17,398 nt of DNA from CAJKWP01 sp964554475. GTDB lineage: Bacteria > Bacillota > Clostridia > Christensenellales > UBA1242. Under the pieces are notes generated by a model, which was not told the origin of the DNA, did not search any database, and worked only from the letters and a program-made list of their open reading frames with translations. This document shows, in pieces, positions 7,417-16,026 of this stretch. Where the stretch lies: assembly GCA_964554475.1 (NCBI GenBank), contig CAZKOT010000027.1, positions 1-17,398 on the forward strand, written 5' to 3'. Each line of letters starts with the position of its first letter. The first letter of the stretch is position 1. A program made the translations under genes and the position numbers.

Positions 7417-8181
7417 ATGAAAAAAATAATTTTTTATAAGAGTTTAGATGATGAATTTGTAAAAGCTCACTATAAACCCAAAATAATAAATAAAAATTAC
7501 AAATATGTAAGCAAAAATATTTTTTATAAATTTTTTTCTTTCATTTTATATCGTTTAATTATCACTCCAATTGCCTTTATATATTCAAAACTACTAAAAA
7601 GGATTAAATTTGTTAACAAAAAAGTTTTAAAAAATTTTAAAAAGCAATCATATTTCATTTTTTCAAATCACGTCTTACCAATATCCGATGCTCTTACTCC
7701 AACTGCGATTAATTTCCCAAAGGGAGTTTACATAATAATCAGTTCAAAAAACATGAGTATTCCTTTTATAGGTAAAATTATAAAAATGATAGGGGGACTA
7801 CCCTTGCCAGATGATTTTGACAGCAGTAAAAATTTTTTAAATGCAATAGAAAAGCGAATAAAACAAAAAAAGGTTTTTGTAATTTATCCTGAAGCACAAG
7901 TTTGGCCCTATTACACAAAGATACGACCGTTTAAAAATACTTCATTTAAATACCCTATTAAATTTAATCTTCCTGTCTTTTCGTTCACAACAACTTTTCA
8001 AAAAACAAAACAAGGTAGATTAAAAACCATTATTTACATTGACGGACCTTTTTTCAAAAACAATGACATTGAAAAAAATTTACAAAGTGAAGAATTATGT
8101 AGTCAAGTTTACAAATGCATGCAAGAACATAGCAAAAAATCTAACTATGAAAAAATTAAATACATCAAAAAGGAAAAATGA
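7417..8181 (+). CDS. PlsC-like lysophospholipid-type acyltransferase with altered HX4D motif
   Basis: A 254-residue protein of the LPLAT/PlsC superfamily, which transfers acyl chains to glycerophosphate or sugar hydroxyls at the membrane. Motif I is FSNHVLPISDA: H85 and D91 are separated by five residues, not the usual four. Motif III is YPEAQVWPYY (157-166), with FNLPVFSF later in the place of motif IV. The N-terminus is basic with a hydrophobic stretch (about 38-58). The frame is open from 7366, but that ATG lies in the leader hairpin; the start at 7417 has AAGGG 5 bases upstream. Its stop overlaps the start of the next gene. The fourth gene of the operon is a paralogue that keeps the normal HX4D spacing. 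Confidence 0.75.
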   Translation: MKKIIFYKSLDDEFVKAHYKPKIINKNYKYVSKNIFYKFFSFILYRLIITPIAFIYSKLLKRIKFVNKKVLKNFKKQSYFIFSNHVLPISDALTPTAINFPKGVYIIISSKNMSIPFIGKIIKMIGGLPLPDDFDSSKNFLNAIEKRIKQKKVFVIYPEAQVWPYYTKIRPFKNTSFKYPIKFNLPVFSFTTTFQKTKQGRLKTIIYIDGPFFKNNDIEKNLQSEELCSQVYKCMQEHSKKSNYEKIKYIKKEK

Positions 8182-9047
8182 TGAATAAAACAATTAATAT
8201 TCTATATTGCGGAAACTTTAAAGTATTTGACGGAATACTGACCTCACTTTTGTCAATTGTTAAATATAATAAAGAACCTCTCAACATCTTTTTTTTAACA
8301 ATGGATTTGCAAGACATGAATAAGGATTTTCGGTCAATTTCAGAGCGAGAACTTTTTGTTTTAAATGAAATAATAAAAAAGGCTAATTCTTTAAGCAAAA
8401 TAAGCAAAATTGACCTTACTGAAAAATTTAGAAAAGAGCTTTTAAAATCACCTAATATTATAACAAAATATACACCTTACATTTTTTTAAGATTGTTTGC
8501 GGAAGATTTGGACAAAATTCCAAATAAAATTTTATACTTGGATGCTGACATAATGCTACTTGGAGACATAAGACAACTCTATGACATTAACGTAGAAAAT
8601 TACGAGTATGCCGCCGCCCGTGACTATTACGGTAAATTTTTCTTTTATCCAAATTATATTAATTCGGGAGTTTTACTTTTAAATATGAAGAAAATCAGAG
8701 AAACAAAACTTTTCAAACGGACTTTGGAATTAGTATGCAAAAAAAGAATTTTTTTGCCTGATCAAACCGCTCTTAATAAATTAACCAAACACAAATTAAT
8801 AATAAGCAGTAAATTTAATTCACAACGAAGGATTAAAAAAGAGACTATTGTAAGACATTTTTGTAAAACAATTCGCTTTTTTCCTTTTTTTCATACTGTT
8901 AATGTAAAGCAATGGGATATTGAAAGAGTACACAGTTTCTTAAAATGTTATGTATTTGATGATATTTTTGAAAAATATCTAAAAATAAAGGAAGTATTAA
9001 ATAAACCTACTTCCATAGCAAAAAAAATAAAAGAGGTGAGAAAATGA
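8178..9047 (+). CDS. Family 8 glycosyltransferase
   Basis: A 289-residue retaining glycosyltransferase of the GT8 (LgtC/glycogenin-like) type, using a nucleotide-sugar donor with Mn2+. The metal-binding DxD is YLDADIML (D122-A-D124). The acceptor/donor site stretch is YINSGVLLLNM (160-170), followed by DQTALN (195-200) and a late VRHFC (226-229 region). The later KPW seen in many GT8 proteins is replaced by VKQWD. The start overlaps the previous stop in ATGATGA, so either of two adjacent ATGs (8178, 8181) may be used; AAGGA lies upstream. Its stop overlaps the next start by 4 bases, showing translational coupling. The sugar and acceptor are unknown; the flanking acyltransferases suggest a lipid-linked acceptor. 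Confidence 0.88.
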   Translation: MMNKTINILYCGNFKVFDGILTSLLSIVKYNKEPLNIFFLTMDLQDMNKDFRSISERELFVLNEIIKKANSLSKISKIDLTEKFRKELLKSPNIITKYTPYIFLRLFAEDLDKIPNKILYLDADIMLLGDIRQLYDINVENYEYAAARDYYGKFFFYPNYINSGVLLLNMKKIRETKLFKRTLELVCKKRIFLPDQTALNKLTKHKLIISSKFNSQRRIKKETIVRHFCKTIRFFPFFHTVNVKQWDIERVHSFLKCYVFDDIFEKYLKIKEVLNKPTSIAKKIKEVRK

Positions 9048-10018
9048 AAACTAGTAAACAAAAAGAAAATGATGAACAAATTAAACAAAAGGAAATTCCA
9101 ATATTTTTTGCCTGTGATGACAACTATATTCCTTTTTTAGCAGTTGCCCTCCATTCACTAATTAAAAAAGCGTCAGACAAATATAATTACAAAATTATAA
9201 TTCTTAACACAGGAATAAAACAAGATTATAAAAACAAAATTTTTAAATTTGAAAATAAAAATTTTAAAATTGAATTTTTTGACATCACAAAAACAATTAA
9301 AAAATATAAAGATTTACTTTCAGTTAGATTAAGAGATTATTATTCGGATGCAATTTATTATCGCATGTTTATTCCTTCCCTTTTTCCCATGTATGACAAA
9401 GCAATTTACTTAGATGGTGATTTGGTTGTTTTGGAAGACATTTCAAAATTTTTCAATATTGACATCCAAAATTACTATGTTGCTGGGATAAATGACCAAA
9501 TAATAACAAGCAATGAAGATTTTAGTAATTATTCAAAAAATGCAGTAGGTATTGAGCCCAGTGAGTATTTTAATTCAGGTGTTTTGTTAATGAACTTAAA
9601 AAAATTTAGAGATGACAAAATCGAAGAAAAATTTTTACATCTATTAAAAACATATAATTTTGACACACTTGCACCCGACCAAGATTATTTGAATGTCTTA
9701 TGTAAAGGAAAAGCTTTACTTGTTGATTTAGGTTGGGACAAAATGCCAATTCCTAATAAGGATTTTCAGGATGAAACTTTAAAAATTGTTCATTATAATT
9801 GTTTTGACAAACCCTGGCACTTTTCAAATGTTTTATATGGTGAACTTTTTTGGTATTTTGCAAAAGAAACCGACTTTTACAACCAACTTTTAAACTTAAA
9901 AAAGAAATATTCACAAAAAGATATTGAAAATGATAAAATCGCAGCAATGAATTTGGTAAAAAATGCACAAAGAATTGTCACTGAAGATCCTGCAACCTTC
10001 AAAATTATTTTAGGTTAG
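9044..10018 (+). CDS. Family 8 glycosyltransferase
   Basis: A 324-residue GT8 protein and the second of a tandem pair. It opens with IPIFFACDDNYIPFLAVALHSL (first nucleotide-binding strand), has the metal-binding IYLDGDLVVLEDI (D124-G-D126), YFNSGVLLMNL (175-185), DQDYLN (212-217) and the complete C-terminal signature HYNCFDKPWHF (250-260). All expected GT8 motifs are therefore present, unlike the preceding paralogue, which has diverged at the last one. The start overlaps the previous stop (ATGA), with AGAGGTG upstream. It probably adds a second sugar in the same pathway; the donor cannot be told from sequence. Confidence 0.9.
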   Translation: MKTSKQKENDEQIKQKEIPIFFACDDNYIPFLAVALHSLIKKASDKYNYKIIILNTGIKQDYKNKIFKFENKNFKIEFFDITKTIKKYKDLLSVRLRDYYSDAIYYRMFIPSLFPMYDKAIYLDGDLVVLEDISKFFNIDIQNYYVAGINDQIITSNEDFSNYSKNAVGIEPSEYFNSGVLLMNLKKFRDDKIEEKFLHLLKTYNFDTLAPDQDYLNVLCKGKALLVDLGWDKMPIPNKDFQDETLKIVHYNCFDKPWHFSNVLYGELFWYFAKETDFYNQLLNLKKKYSQKDIENDKIAAMNLVKNAQRIVTEDPATFKIILG

Positions 10019-10025
10019 GAGAATT

Positions 10026-10780
10026 ATGCAAAATCTTATAGTTGAAAACATTAAAAAAGCGGTGAGCGAGGGCAACTTTAATGCTAAAGTAATGCCTAAT
10101 GACCATGTTGTAACAAACAAAGAGCGAAATAAAATTATTCTTCCATATGACATATTGAAAAAAAAACTTATAAACAAAGTGAAAAATTTTATTGCAACAT
10201 TAATTGTTAATCATATAACAAAAAGAGAAAACACTAAAACAGTAATTAAAGGACTTGAAAATGTTTCCAAAATTGAAAGCGGAGCAATAATAACATGTAA
10301 TCATTTTGGACCAATAGACAATATTATCATTAGACATTTTGTCAATAAAGTAGGCAAAAAACTTGATATAGTTGTTGCGGAATGTAATTTTTTTATGAAA
10401 GGAAAATTAGGATGGCTACTTCGTAATTGTAGTACTATTCCCTTTTCTGAAAATATTAGTTATCAATGTAATAATTTTAATCCAGCAATTAAAAAATTTC
10501 TTTCAAAAAAGCATTTTATTTTAATTTACCCCGAACAAGAAATGTGGTTAAATTACAAAAAGCCCCGCCCACCTAGAAGCGGTGCTTATCATTATGCTGC
10601 AAAACACAATATTCCTATTATTCCCACCTTTATTGAAATGCATAAGAACAATAATAATATCAACTATGTATTAAATATTTTCCCACCGATTTATCCTGAC
10701 AAAAATAGATCATTAAAAGAAAATAAAACTGAAATGTTAAAAAAAGATTTTGAATTAAAAGTTTTTTCATATGAAAAAGC
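10026..10780 (+). CDS. PlsC-like acyltransferase, 3' end lost in assembly gap
   Basis: At least 251 residues are visible before the N run. LPLAT/PlsC motifs are ITCNHFGPIDNIII with H93-X4-D98, LLRNCSTIPF (131-140), YPEQEMWLNYKKPRPP (168-183; the usual PEG glycine is Q) and NIPIIPTF (195-202). About 75 residues precede motif I, as in the first gene of the operon. The gene starts 7 bases after the second GT8, with TAGGAG close to the ATG. It is probably near its end at the gap: family members of this shape are about 260-300 residues. The frame that continues beyond the Ns is antisense to the ABC gene and is not part of this protein. Confidence 0.82.
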
Positions 10781-10880
10781 NNNNNNNNNNNNNNNNNNNN
10801 NNNNNNNNNNNNNNNNNNNNNNNNNNNNNNNNNNNNNNNNNNNNNNNNNNNNNNNNNNNNNNNNNNNNNNNNNNNNNNNN
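10781..10880. other. Assembly gap of 100 Ns
   Basis: Exactly 100 unknown bases, the usual filler for a scaffold join of unknown true length. Convergent genes run into it from both sides. Their 3' ends and any terminator or repeat between them are missing. Confidence 0.95.
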
Positions 10881-12646
10881 TTATTAAGAATTTCGTATTT
10901 AGAAATACTTTCTTCAATTTTGTAAAGTTCTTTATATTCTTTGCAGTTTTCAATTAAGTACTTATGTTTTCCCTGATTTATTACTTTGCCTTTATCAAGG
11001 ACAATTATTTTATCTGCATTAACGATGGTTGAAAGTCTATGAGCAACAATAATTATTGTATGATCTTCTTTTAAATTTTCAATTACATCAACAATTTTAT
11101 TTTGATTCTCATTATCAAGTGAACTTGTGGCTTCATCAAGTATAATGACTTTTGTATTTTTTAAAAGTAATCTTGCAATTGCAAGGCGTTGTTTTTGTCC
11201 ACCGGATAAAATCACTCCGTTTTCACCAACCATGCTGTCAATTCCTTTTTCAAGACTTTCAACAAAATCGTAAATTTGTGCTTGTTTCAACACTTTTATA
11301 ATTTCTTCTTCTGTTGCATTTGGATTTATTAATAACAAATTTTCTCTAATTGTTCTGTTAAAAATATATGGATTTTGAGTAACTGTTCCAACATTATCTC
11401 GAAGCGAATCTTCGGTCAATTGATTAATGTTCAAACCATCTAAAAGAATTTCCCCTTCTTGAATGTTGTAAATCTTATTGATTAAAGATAAAATTGTACT
11501 TTTGCCACTTCCACTTTTTCCCACAATTGCAGTTGATTTAAAAGGTTCGAAATTTAAGTTCACATTTGAAAGAATAGTTTGATTGTTTTCATATTCAAAA
11601 CTTACATTTTTAAATTTAACATTACCAACCAAATTTTCAATTGTTTGATTTCCAAAATGTTCTTTTGGGAAAACATCAATAATTTCAAAAATTCTTTGTG
11701 CTGCAAGTTCCCCTTCTGCTGAATACTGTTTTATTGAAGCAACATACTGCGACACCATTTTAACATTAGTATGATATAAATAAACAACAAAGAATCCAGC
11801 CAAAGTAACGTAACTTGCTTGAACAAACAAAATGCCCATTACAATAAAACCAACTTCAAAAATCCCAGCACAAATATATTTTAGAACTTTCCATTTTGAT
11901 CTTGAGTTGTATGATTGTTTGTAAATGTTTAATGTAACGCTTTCTTTTTTTGAAGAATCCATAATGGTGTTTTTGCGAATATTAAGACTTCTTACATCTC
12001 TTATGCCTCTTATTTGTTCCGCATATGTTCCAGTTACAATTTCACGAGCATCTTTAAATTTTTTTCTTAATTTAAACCACATATTTTCAGTTTTAATATC
12101 AAAACACCAAAGCACAATAACATAACTTAACATTAATAAGAAAAACCAAATATTCAAAAAAGCAATATAAATTAAAAAACCTATATTAGTAAGTAAATCA
12201 ACAAAAGCTTGAATAATATCAAGTAAAACATCAGGGCATCTATAAACATCTTCAGATATTCTGTCAATATATTTCCCGCTGTTAGTTTTATCATTCTTAC
12301 TCATAGTGACTGAAGTGATTGATGAAATCAAATCTTTTTTTAAATCAAATAAAACATTATTGACAATTTTAACGTACAAAATATTATTAAAATATCCCAT
12401 TACATAAGTAATAAGTTTTACAATAAGCAACAACCCTGCAAAATATAACGCTGTATTGTAAGTTCCCTCAGTTAAAGAGGCAATGGAATTTGCTGTAAAA
12501 ATTGGTGAGAGCATTCCTGTGACAGGAGTTAATATAACAATAAAAATTAGCAAAGCAAAACTCCTACTATTTTTTTTATAGTAGGGGAAAATCTTTCTTA
12601 ATCCCTTATAACCTTTTAATTTGTTAGGCTCTTTTTTGTTTTTCAT
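10881..12646 (-). CDS. ABC exporter, fused membrane and ATPase domains, 3' end at assembly gap
   Basis: About 588 residues are visible of a half-transporter. The N-terminal part (1-320) has several membrane segments typical of type IV exporters. The ATPase part has Walker A GKSGSGKST (about 375-383), the Q-loop TQNPYIFNRTIRENL, the signature LSGGQKQRLAIARLLL (about 480), Walker B VIILDEATSSLD, and the H-loop VAHRLSTI. It would act as a dimer that exports a lipid, peptide or drug; the substrate is unknown. The visible frame reaches the Ns after SKYEILN, close to the usual end of such proteins (about 580-600), so little is missing. It starts at ATG 12646 with no strong ribosome site. It converges on the glycolipid cassette, so export of that product is possible but unproven. 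Confidence 0.9.
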
Positions 12647-12713
12647 TTGTAGTTTTTTTAATCCTAAATAATCTTTAATTTTTTTAACTTTTTATTTCTT
12701 AAGTTATGAAATT

Positions 12714-12742
12714 AATATATCTTATTTCTTTTGCTTTGTCAA
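12714..12742 (-). promoter_or_regulatory. Near-consensus promoter of the ABC exporter gene
   Basis: On the minus strand a perfect -35 box TTGACA (12737-12742), a 17-base spacer and -10 box TATATT (12714-12719). Transcription would start near 12707, about 60 bases before the ATG. Confidence 0.65.
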
Positions 12743-12931
12743 AATAAATATTTTTTTTAATAAGTCACGACAAAGATTTATTTATTTTATTAATTTTTTG
12801 TAATAATTGAAAAATTTCATGTTAAATTGAAAAGAATTTGAAGAGATATCTTTCAAATTGTTTTACGATATTTAGAATTTTTCTTTATAAAAATATTTTG
12901 CAAAAACTGCAAAAAATCATGCTTGGCATAA

Positions 12932-12960
12932 TTGATTTTAAAAAATAAATATGATAATAT
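12932..12960 (+). promoter_or_regulatory. Promoter of the P-type ATPase gene
   Basis: TTGATT (12932-12937), a 17-base spacer and TAATAT (12955-12960) place transcription start near 12967, giving a leader of only about 15 bases before the ATG at 12982. Other -10 choices overlap in ATATGATAATAT. Confidence 0.45.
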
Positions 12961-12981
12961 TGTTGGCATTAGGATAAAAAA

Positions 12982-15291
12982 ATGAAAATGCTAATTAATA
13001 ATGAAACAAAAATCAATGAAATATCTTTATGGTCGACTTCTCAAGTGTTAACTCAATTAAACACAAGTGTAAATGGATTAGATGATTTAGAAGTTCTACA
13101 AAGGCAAAAAACGCTTGGAAAAAATGTCATTAAAAAACCAAACAAGTTTTCAACATTAAAAATTTTGTTAAAGCAGTTTGTTAATATGATTGCAATTTTA
13201 TTATGGGTTGCGGGCATTCTTGCTTTTGTTGCTCAAATGCCAGATTTGGCAGTTGCAAGTTGGTTGGTTGTAATTATCAGTGGTATTTTTTCTTTTTTTC
13301 AAGAGTATAAAGCAAATAAAGAATTAAAATTATTAACCAATCTTATGCCAAAAAATATTAAAACCATTAGAAATGGAAAATGTGTTGATATTTCAACTGA
13401 AGAACTTGTTGTTGGGGACATAATCAAACTTGAGAGAGGAAACATTATTCCTGCAGATGCAAGATTAATTGAAACAAAGGATTTACTTGTTATTAACTCA
13501 ATGTTAACTGGTGAGTTCACTCCTGTTTGCAGAAATCATTTGCCACTAAAAACAGCCATTCAAAATGTTTCAGACATAAATAATATAGTTTTTGCTGGTG
13601 CAACCATTAATCAAGGAACTGCAATAGCGGTTGTTTATGCAATCGGTAACCAAACTCAAATTGGTGAAATTTCTACAATTGCAACAAACATGAAACAAGA
13701 AAAAAGCACATTGGAACTACAAATCACCAGAGTTGTAAAAATAATTACATTTTTAGCTTTATTGATTGCTCTTTTAGGTTTTGGAACCGTCATGTTAGTT
13801 AGCGGTATGAGTTGGGAAGTAGGCTTTATGTTTGCTTTAGCAATAATTATTTCAAACATCCCTGAAGGACTTTTACCAACAATTAATTTAACCTTGGCAA
13901 TTGGAGCAAAAAAAATGGCAAAAGAAAATGCTCTTGTTAAAAAATTGTCCTCAATTGAAACTCTTAGTGGTGTTACTGTTCTTTGCACAGACAAAACAGG
14001 AACATTAACGCAAAACAAATTAACTGTTAAAAAAATTTGGTCTTTCGATTTGGATTTAGATATTTTGCAAGATGAAAAAATTATTCTTAATGACAATCAA
14101 AAACTATTAGCAAATAAAATTTTTACTGTGGGCACAATTTGTAATGAAACGTTTTTAAATGAAACAAACAATTTTGAAAATGGAAATTCAATAGATGTTG
14201 CACTGCTTAAAGCAACCAATATTTTTAATGCTGAAATATTTGAGTGTAAAGAACAGTTTGAAATTTTAAAAACTCATTCTTTTAGTTCAGAATCAAAAAA
14301 AATGAGTGTGATGATAAAAAATTTATCAAATAAATATTTTGATATTGACAAGAATTTTTCGTTTAAAAAGGGAGCTCCCAACATTATTATTAACAAATGC
14401 AATTATTATTACTTAAACGGAAATCTTACCGAATTAAAAAACAATGAAAAACAACAAATAATGAGCAAAAATGATGAATTTGCAAATGATGGTTACAGAG
14501 TTCTTTCTCTTAGTTGTAAAATAGATGAAATAACCGAAATTTTTCTTGGACTTGTTGCAATTTTTGATCCTCCTCGTGATGAAGTTAAAGAAGCAATTAT
14601 GAAATGTAAAAAAGCAGGGATAAAAGTTACAGTAATAACGGGTGATTATGGACTTACAGCTGTGTCAATTGCAAAGCAAATCGGAATTATTGAAAATGAA
14701 TTTGTGAACATTTCAGGGGAAGAACTAGATTCGTTGGAACAATTTGAACTTGAAAATATTTTAAAAGAAAACAAAACCATGATTTTTTCAAGAGTTAATC
14801 CAAAGCACAAATTAAGAATAGTTGAGACTTACAAAAGAATTGGCGAAATTGTGGCAGTCACAGGAGATGGAGTTAATGATGTTTTGGCTTTGAAATCAGC
14901 TCACATTGGAATTGCAATGGGAAAAAGTGGTATGGATGTTGCAAGAGATGTGGCAGAAATGATTTTGTTAGATGATAATTTTGCAACAATTGTTAAAGCA
15001 ATTGAAATAGGAAGAAACATTTATTCAAATATTAAAAAATTCATAACTTACATTTTAACATCAAACATTCCAGAAATTATTCCCGTTTTAGCAATGGGCT
15101 TTTGGGGTATTCCTCCAGCTTTGACTGTTCTTCAAATTTTGGCAATTGACCTTGGAACAGACATGTTTCCGGGAATTGCTTTGGGCGCTGAAAAGCCCGA
15201 GAAAAATACCCTTAGCTGTCCACCAAGAAAACAAACAGACAAATTAATTAATAATGTTTTTACGTTCTTATTGTTTTGTTGGAATAATTGA
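12982..15291 (+). CDS. P-type cation ATPase, Na+/K+-ATPase-like (P2C), frameshifted before M7
   Basis: This frame encodes the N-terminal 760 or so residues of a P2-type ATP-driven cation pump. A-domain loop: MLTGEFTPV (TGEF at 176-179; TGES is usual). M4: ISNIPEGLLPT. Phosphorylation site: CTDKTGTLTQN with D337. N domain: KKGAP. P domain: DPPRDEV, TGDYGLTA (553-560), TGDGVND (627-633). M5/M6: LTSNIPEIIP and ILAIDLGTDMFPGIALG, which match the ion-binding helices of animal Na+/K+-ATPase more closely than those of Ca2+ pumps. It probably exports Na+ or H+ or exchanges it for K+. After PPRKQTDKLINNVF the frame turns into FLLFCWNN and stops, while homology continues in another frame. AGGAT lies upstream of the ATG. 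Confidence 0.88.
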   Translation: MKMLINNETKINEISLWSTSQVLTQLNTSVNGLDDLEVLQRQKTLGKNVIKKPNKFSTLKILLKQFVNMIAILLWVAGILAFVAQMPDLAVASWLVVIISGIFSFFQEYKANKELKLLTNLMPKNIKTIRNGKCVDISTEELVVGDIIKLERGNIIPADARLIETKDLLVINSMLTGEFTPVCRNHLPLKTAIQNVSDINNIVFAGATINQGTAIAVVYAIGNQTQIGEISTIATNMKQEKSTLELQITRVVKIITFLALLIALLGFGTVMLVSGMSWEVGFMFALAIIISNIPEGLLPTINLTLAIGAKKMAKENALVKKLSSIETLSGVTVLCTDKTGTLTQNKLTVKKIWSFDLDLDILQDEKIILNDNQKLLANKIFTVGTICNETFLNETNNFENGNSIDVALLKATNIFNAEIFECKEQFEILKTHSFSSESKKMSVMIKNLSNKYFDIDKNFSFKKGAPNIIINKCNYYYLNGNLTELKNNEKQQIMSKNDEFANDGYRVLSLSCKIDEITEIFLGLVAIFDPPRDEVKEAIMKCKKAGIKVTVITGDYGLTAVSIAKQIGIIENEFVNISGEELDSLEQFELENILKENKTMIFSRVNPKHKLRIVETYKRIGEIVAVTGDGVNDVLALKSAHIGIAMGKSGMDVARDVAEMILLDDNFATIVKAIEIGRNIYSNIKKFITYILTSNIPEIIPVLAMGFWGIPPALTVLQILAIDLGTDMFPGIALGAEKPEKNTLSCPPRKQTDKLINNVFTFLLFCWNN

Positions 15292-15742
15292 AGCAATAAT
15301 TTCAACAAGTGTGTTTTTTATGGTGTTTTACCGTGCAGGAATTGATTTTTCAACAATTTTAGCACATAACATGGCAATTATTAATGGAACAGCTGACATT
15401 GCAATTTTAAATACGTATGTTTATGCAACAACAATGGCTTTAGCTTCAATAATTTTTTGTCAAATTGGAAATCTCTTTGCGTGTCGTTCCGAAAGGAAAT
15501 CATTTGTGGAAAGTTTAAAATCAAAAAATAAGTTAATTATTTATGGCATTTTAACTGAACTGGCAATTCTTGCTTTAATTGTTTATGTTCCATTTTTTCA
15601 AACAATTTTTCACACAGCCCCTTTAACTTTTAATGATTGTTTACTTCTTTTAATATGTCCGGTAATAATTTTGTTTTTTGAAGAGATAAGAAAACTTATA
15701 GTTAATATGCCAAGCAAAAAAAGATTCAAAAAATATTATTAA
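15254..15742 (+). CDS. C-terminal part of the P-type ATPase (M7-M10), displaced by frameshift
   Basis: This frame, offset by one base from the upstream ATPase frame, supplies the missing end of the pump: LRSYCFVGIIEA (M7), QIGNLFACRSERKSF (M8-M9 loop), KLIIYGILTELAILALI (M9), and EEIRKLIVNMPSKKRFKKYY at the end. The order and the final EEIRKLI...YY match the C-terminus of Na+/K+-ATPase alpha chains. The ATG at 15254 has no ribosome site and lies inside the upstream gene, so independent translation is unlikely. The break falls at a T5 run (15257-15261). Removing one base or adding two there restores a protein of about 920 residues. It could be an assembly error, a true inactivating mutation or recoding. 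Confidence 0.85.
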   Translation: MFLRSYCFVGIIEAIISTSVFFMVFYRAGIDFSTILAHNMAIINGTADIAILNTYVYATTMALASIIFCQIGNLFACRSERKSFVESLKSKNKLIIYGILTELAILALIVYVPFFQTIFHTAPLTFNDCLLLLICPVIILFFEEIRKLIVNMPSKKRFKKYY

Positions 15743-15791
15743 AAAAAATTTTTAACTTCTTATGTGATTATAATTCTTAATTAAAAAAAAG

Positions 15792-15821
15792 ATTCCTTAA
15801 AAAAATTAAGGAATTTTTTTA
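15792..15821 (+). terminator. Intrinsic terminator after the ATPase
   Basis: The stem ATTCCTTAA/TTAAGGAAT with a short A-rich loop is followed by seven Ts. It lies about 50 bases after the ATPase stop codon. Confidence 0.75.
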
Positions 15822-15868
15822 TGCAATTTTTAATTTATTAAAATCAATTTATTAGTATAAAATAAATA

Positions 15869-15877
15869 TGATATAAT
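15869..15877 (+). promoter_or_regulatory. Extended -10 promoter of the surface-protein gene
   Basis: TGATATAAT is identical to the box upstream of the SDR gene at 4302. The -35 region reads TTATTA at 17 bases. The leader to the ATG at 16027 would be about 140 bases and contains an all-A/T inverted repeat (15924-15934 with 15966-15976). Confidence 0.5.
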
Positions 15878-16026
15878 ATTAAACGAAAAAACTAGGTTTA
15901 CATTTCCTTTACAGTTTTTTGAAAATTTAATAAATAAATTATATTTAATTTTGTTTCTAAAAAATTTTATTAAATTCATAGTTTAATATTTTTAAAAGTA
16001 ATATTACAATAAAAAAGAGGTTTAAA

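Larger units (their letters stand above)
12647..12981. other. Divergent intergenic region with two promoters
   Basis: This 335-base A/T-rich stretch separates the divergent ABC exporter and P-type ATPase genes. It holds a near-consensus promoter for each (12714-12742 minus, 12932-12960 plus). No coding frame or strong hairpin is seen between them. Confidence 0.5.

Noticed and set aside
10691..10925. Continuation of the acyltransferase and ABC frames across the N run into each other
   Set aside because: The residues beyond the Ns are antisense readings of the opposite gene; the Ns are unknown bases and of unknown true length.
13656..14096. Minus-strand open frame opposite the ATPase
   Set aside because: The plus strand here carries the DKTGT region of the pump; the reverse frame is a shadow.
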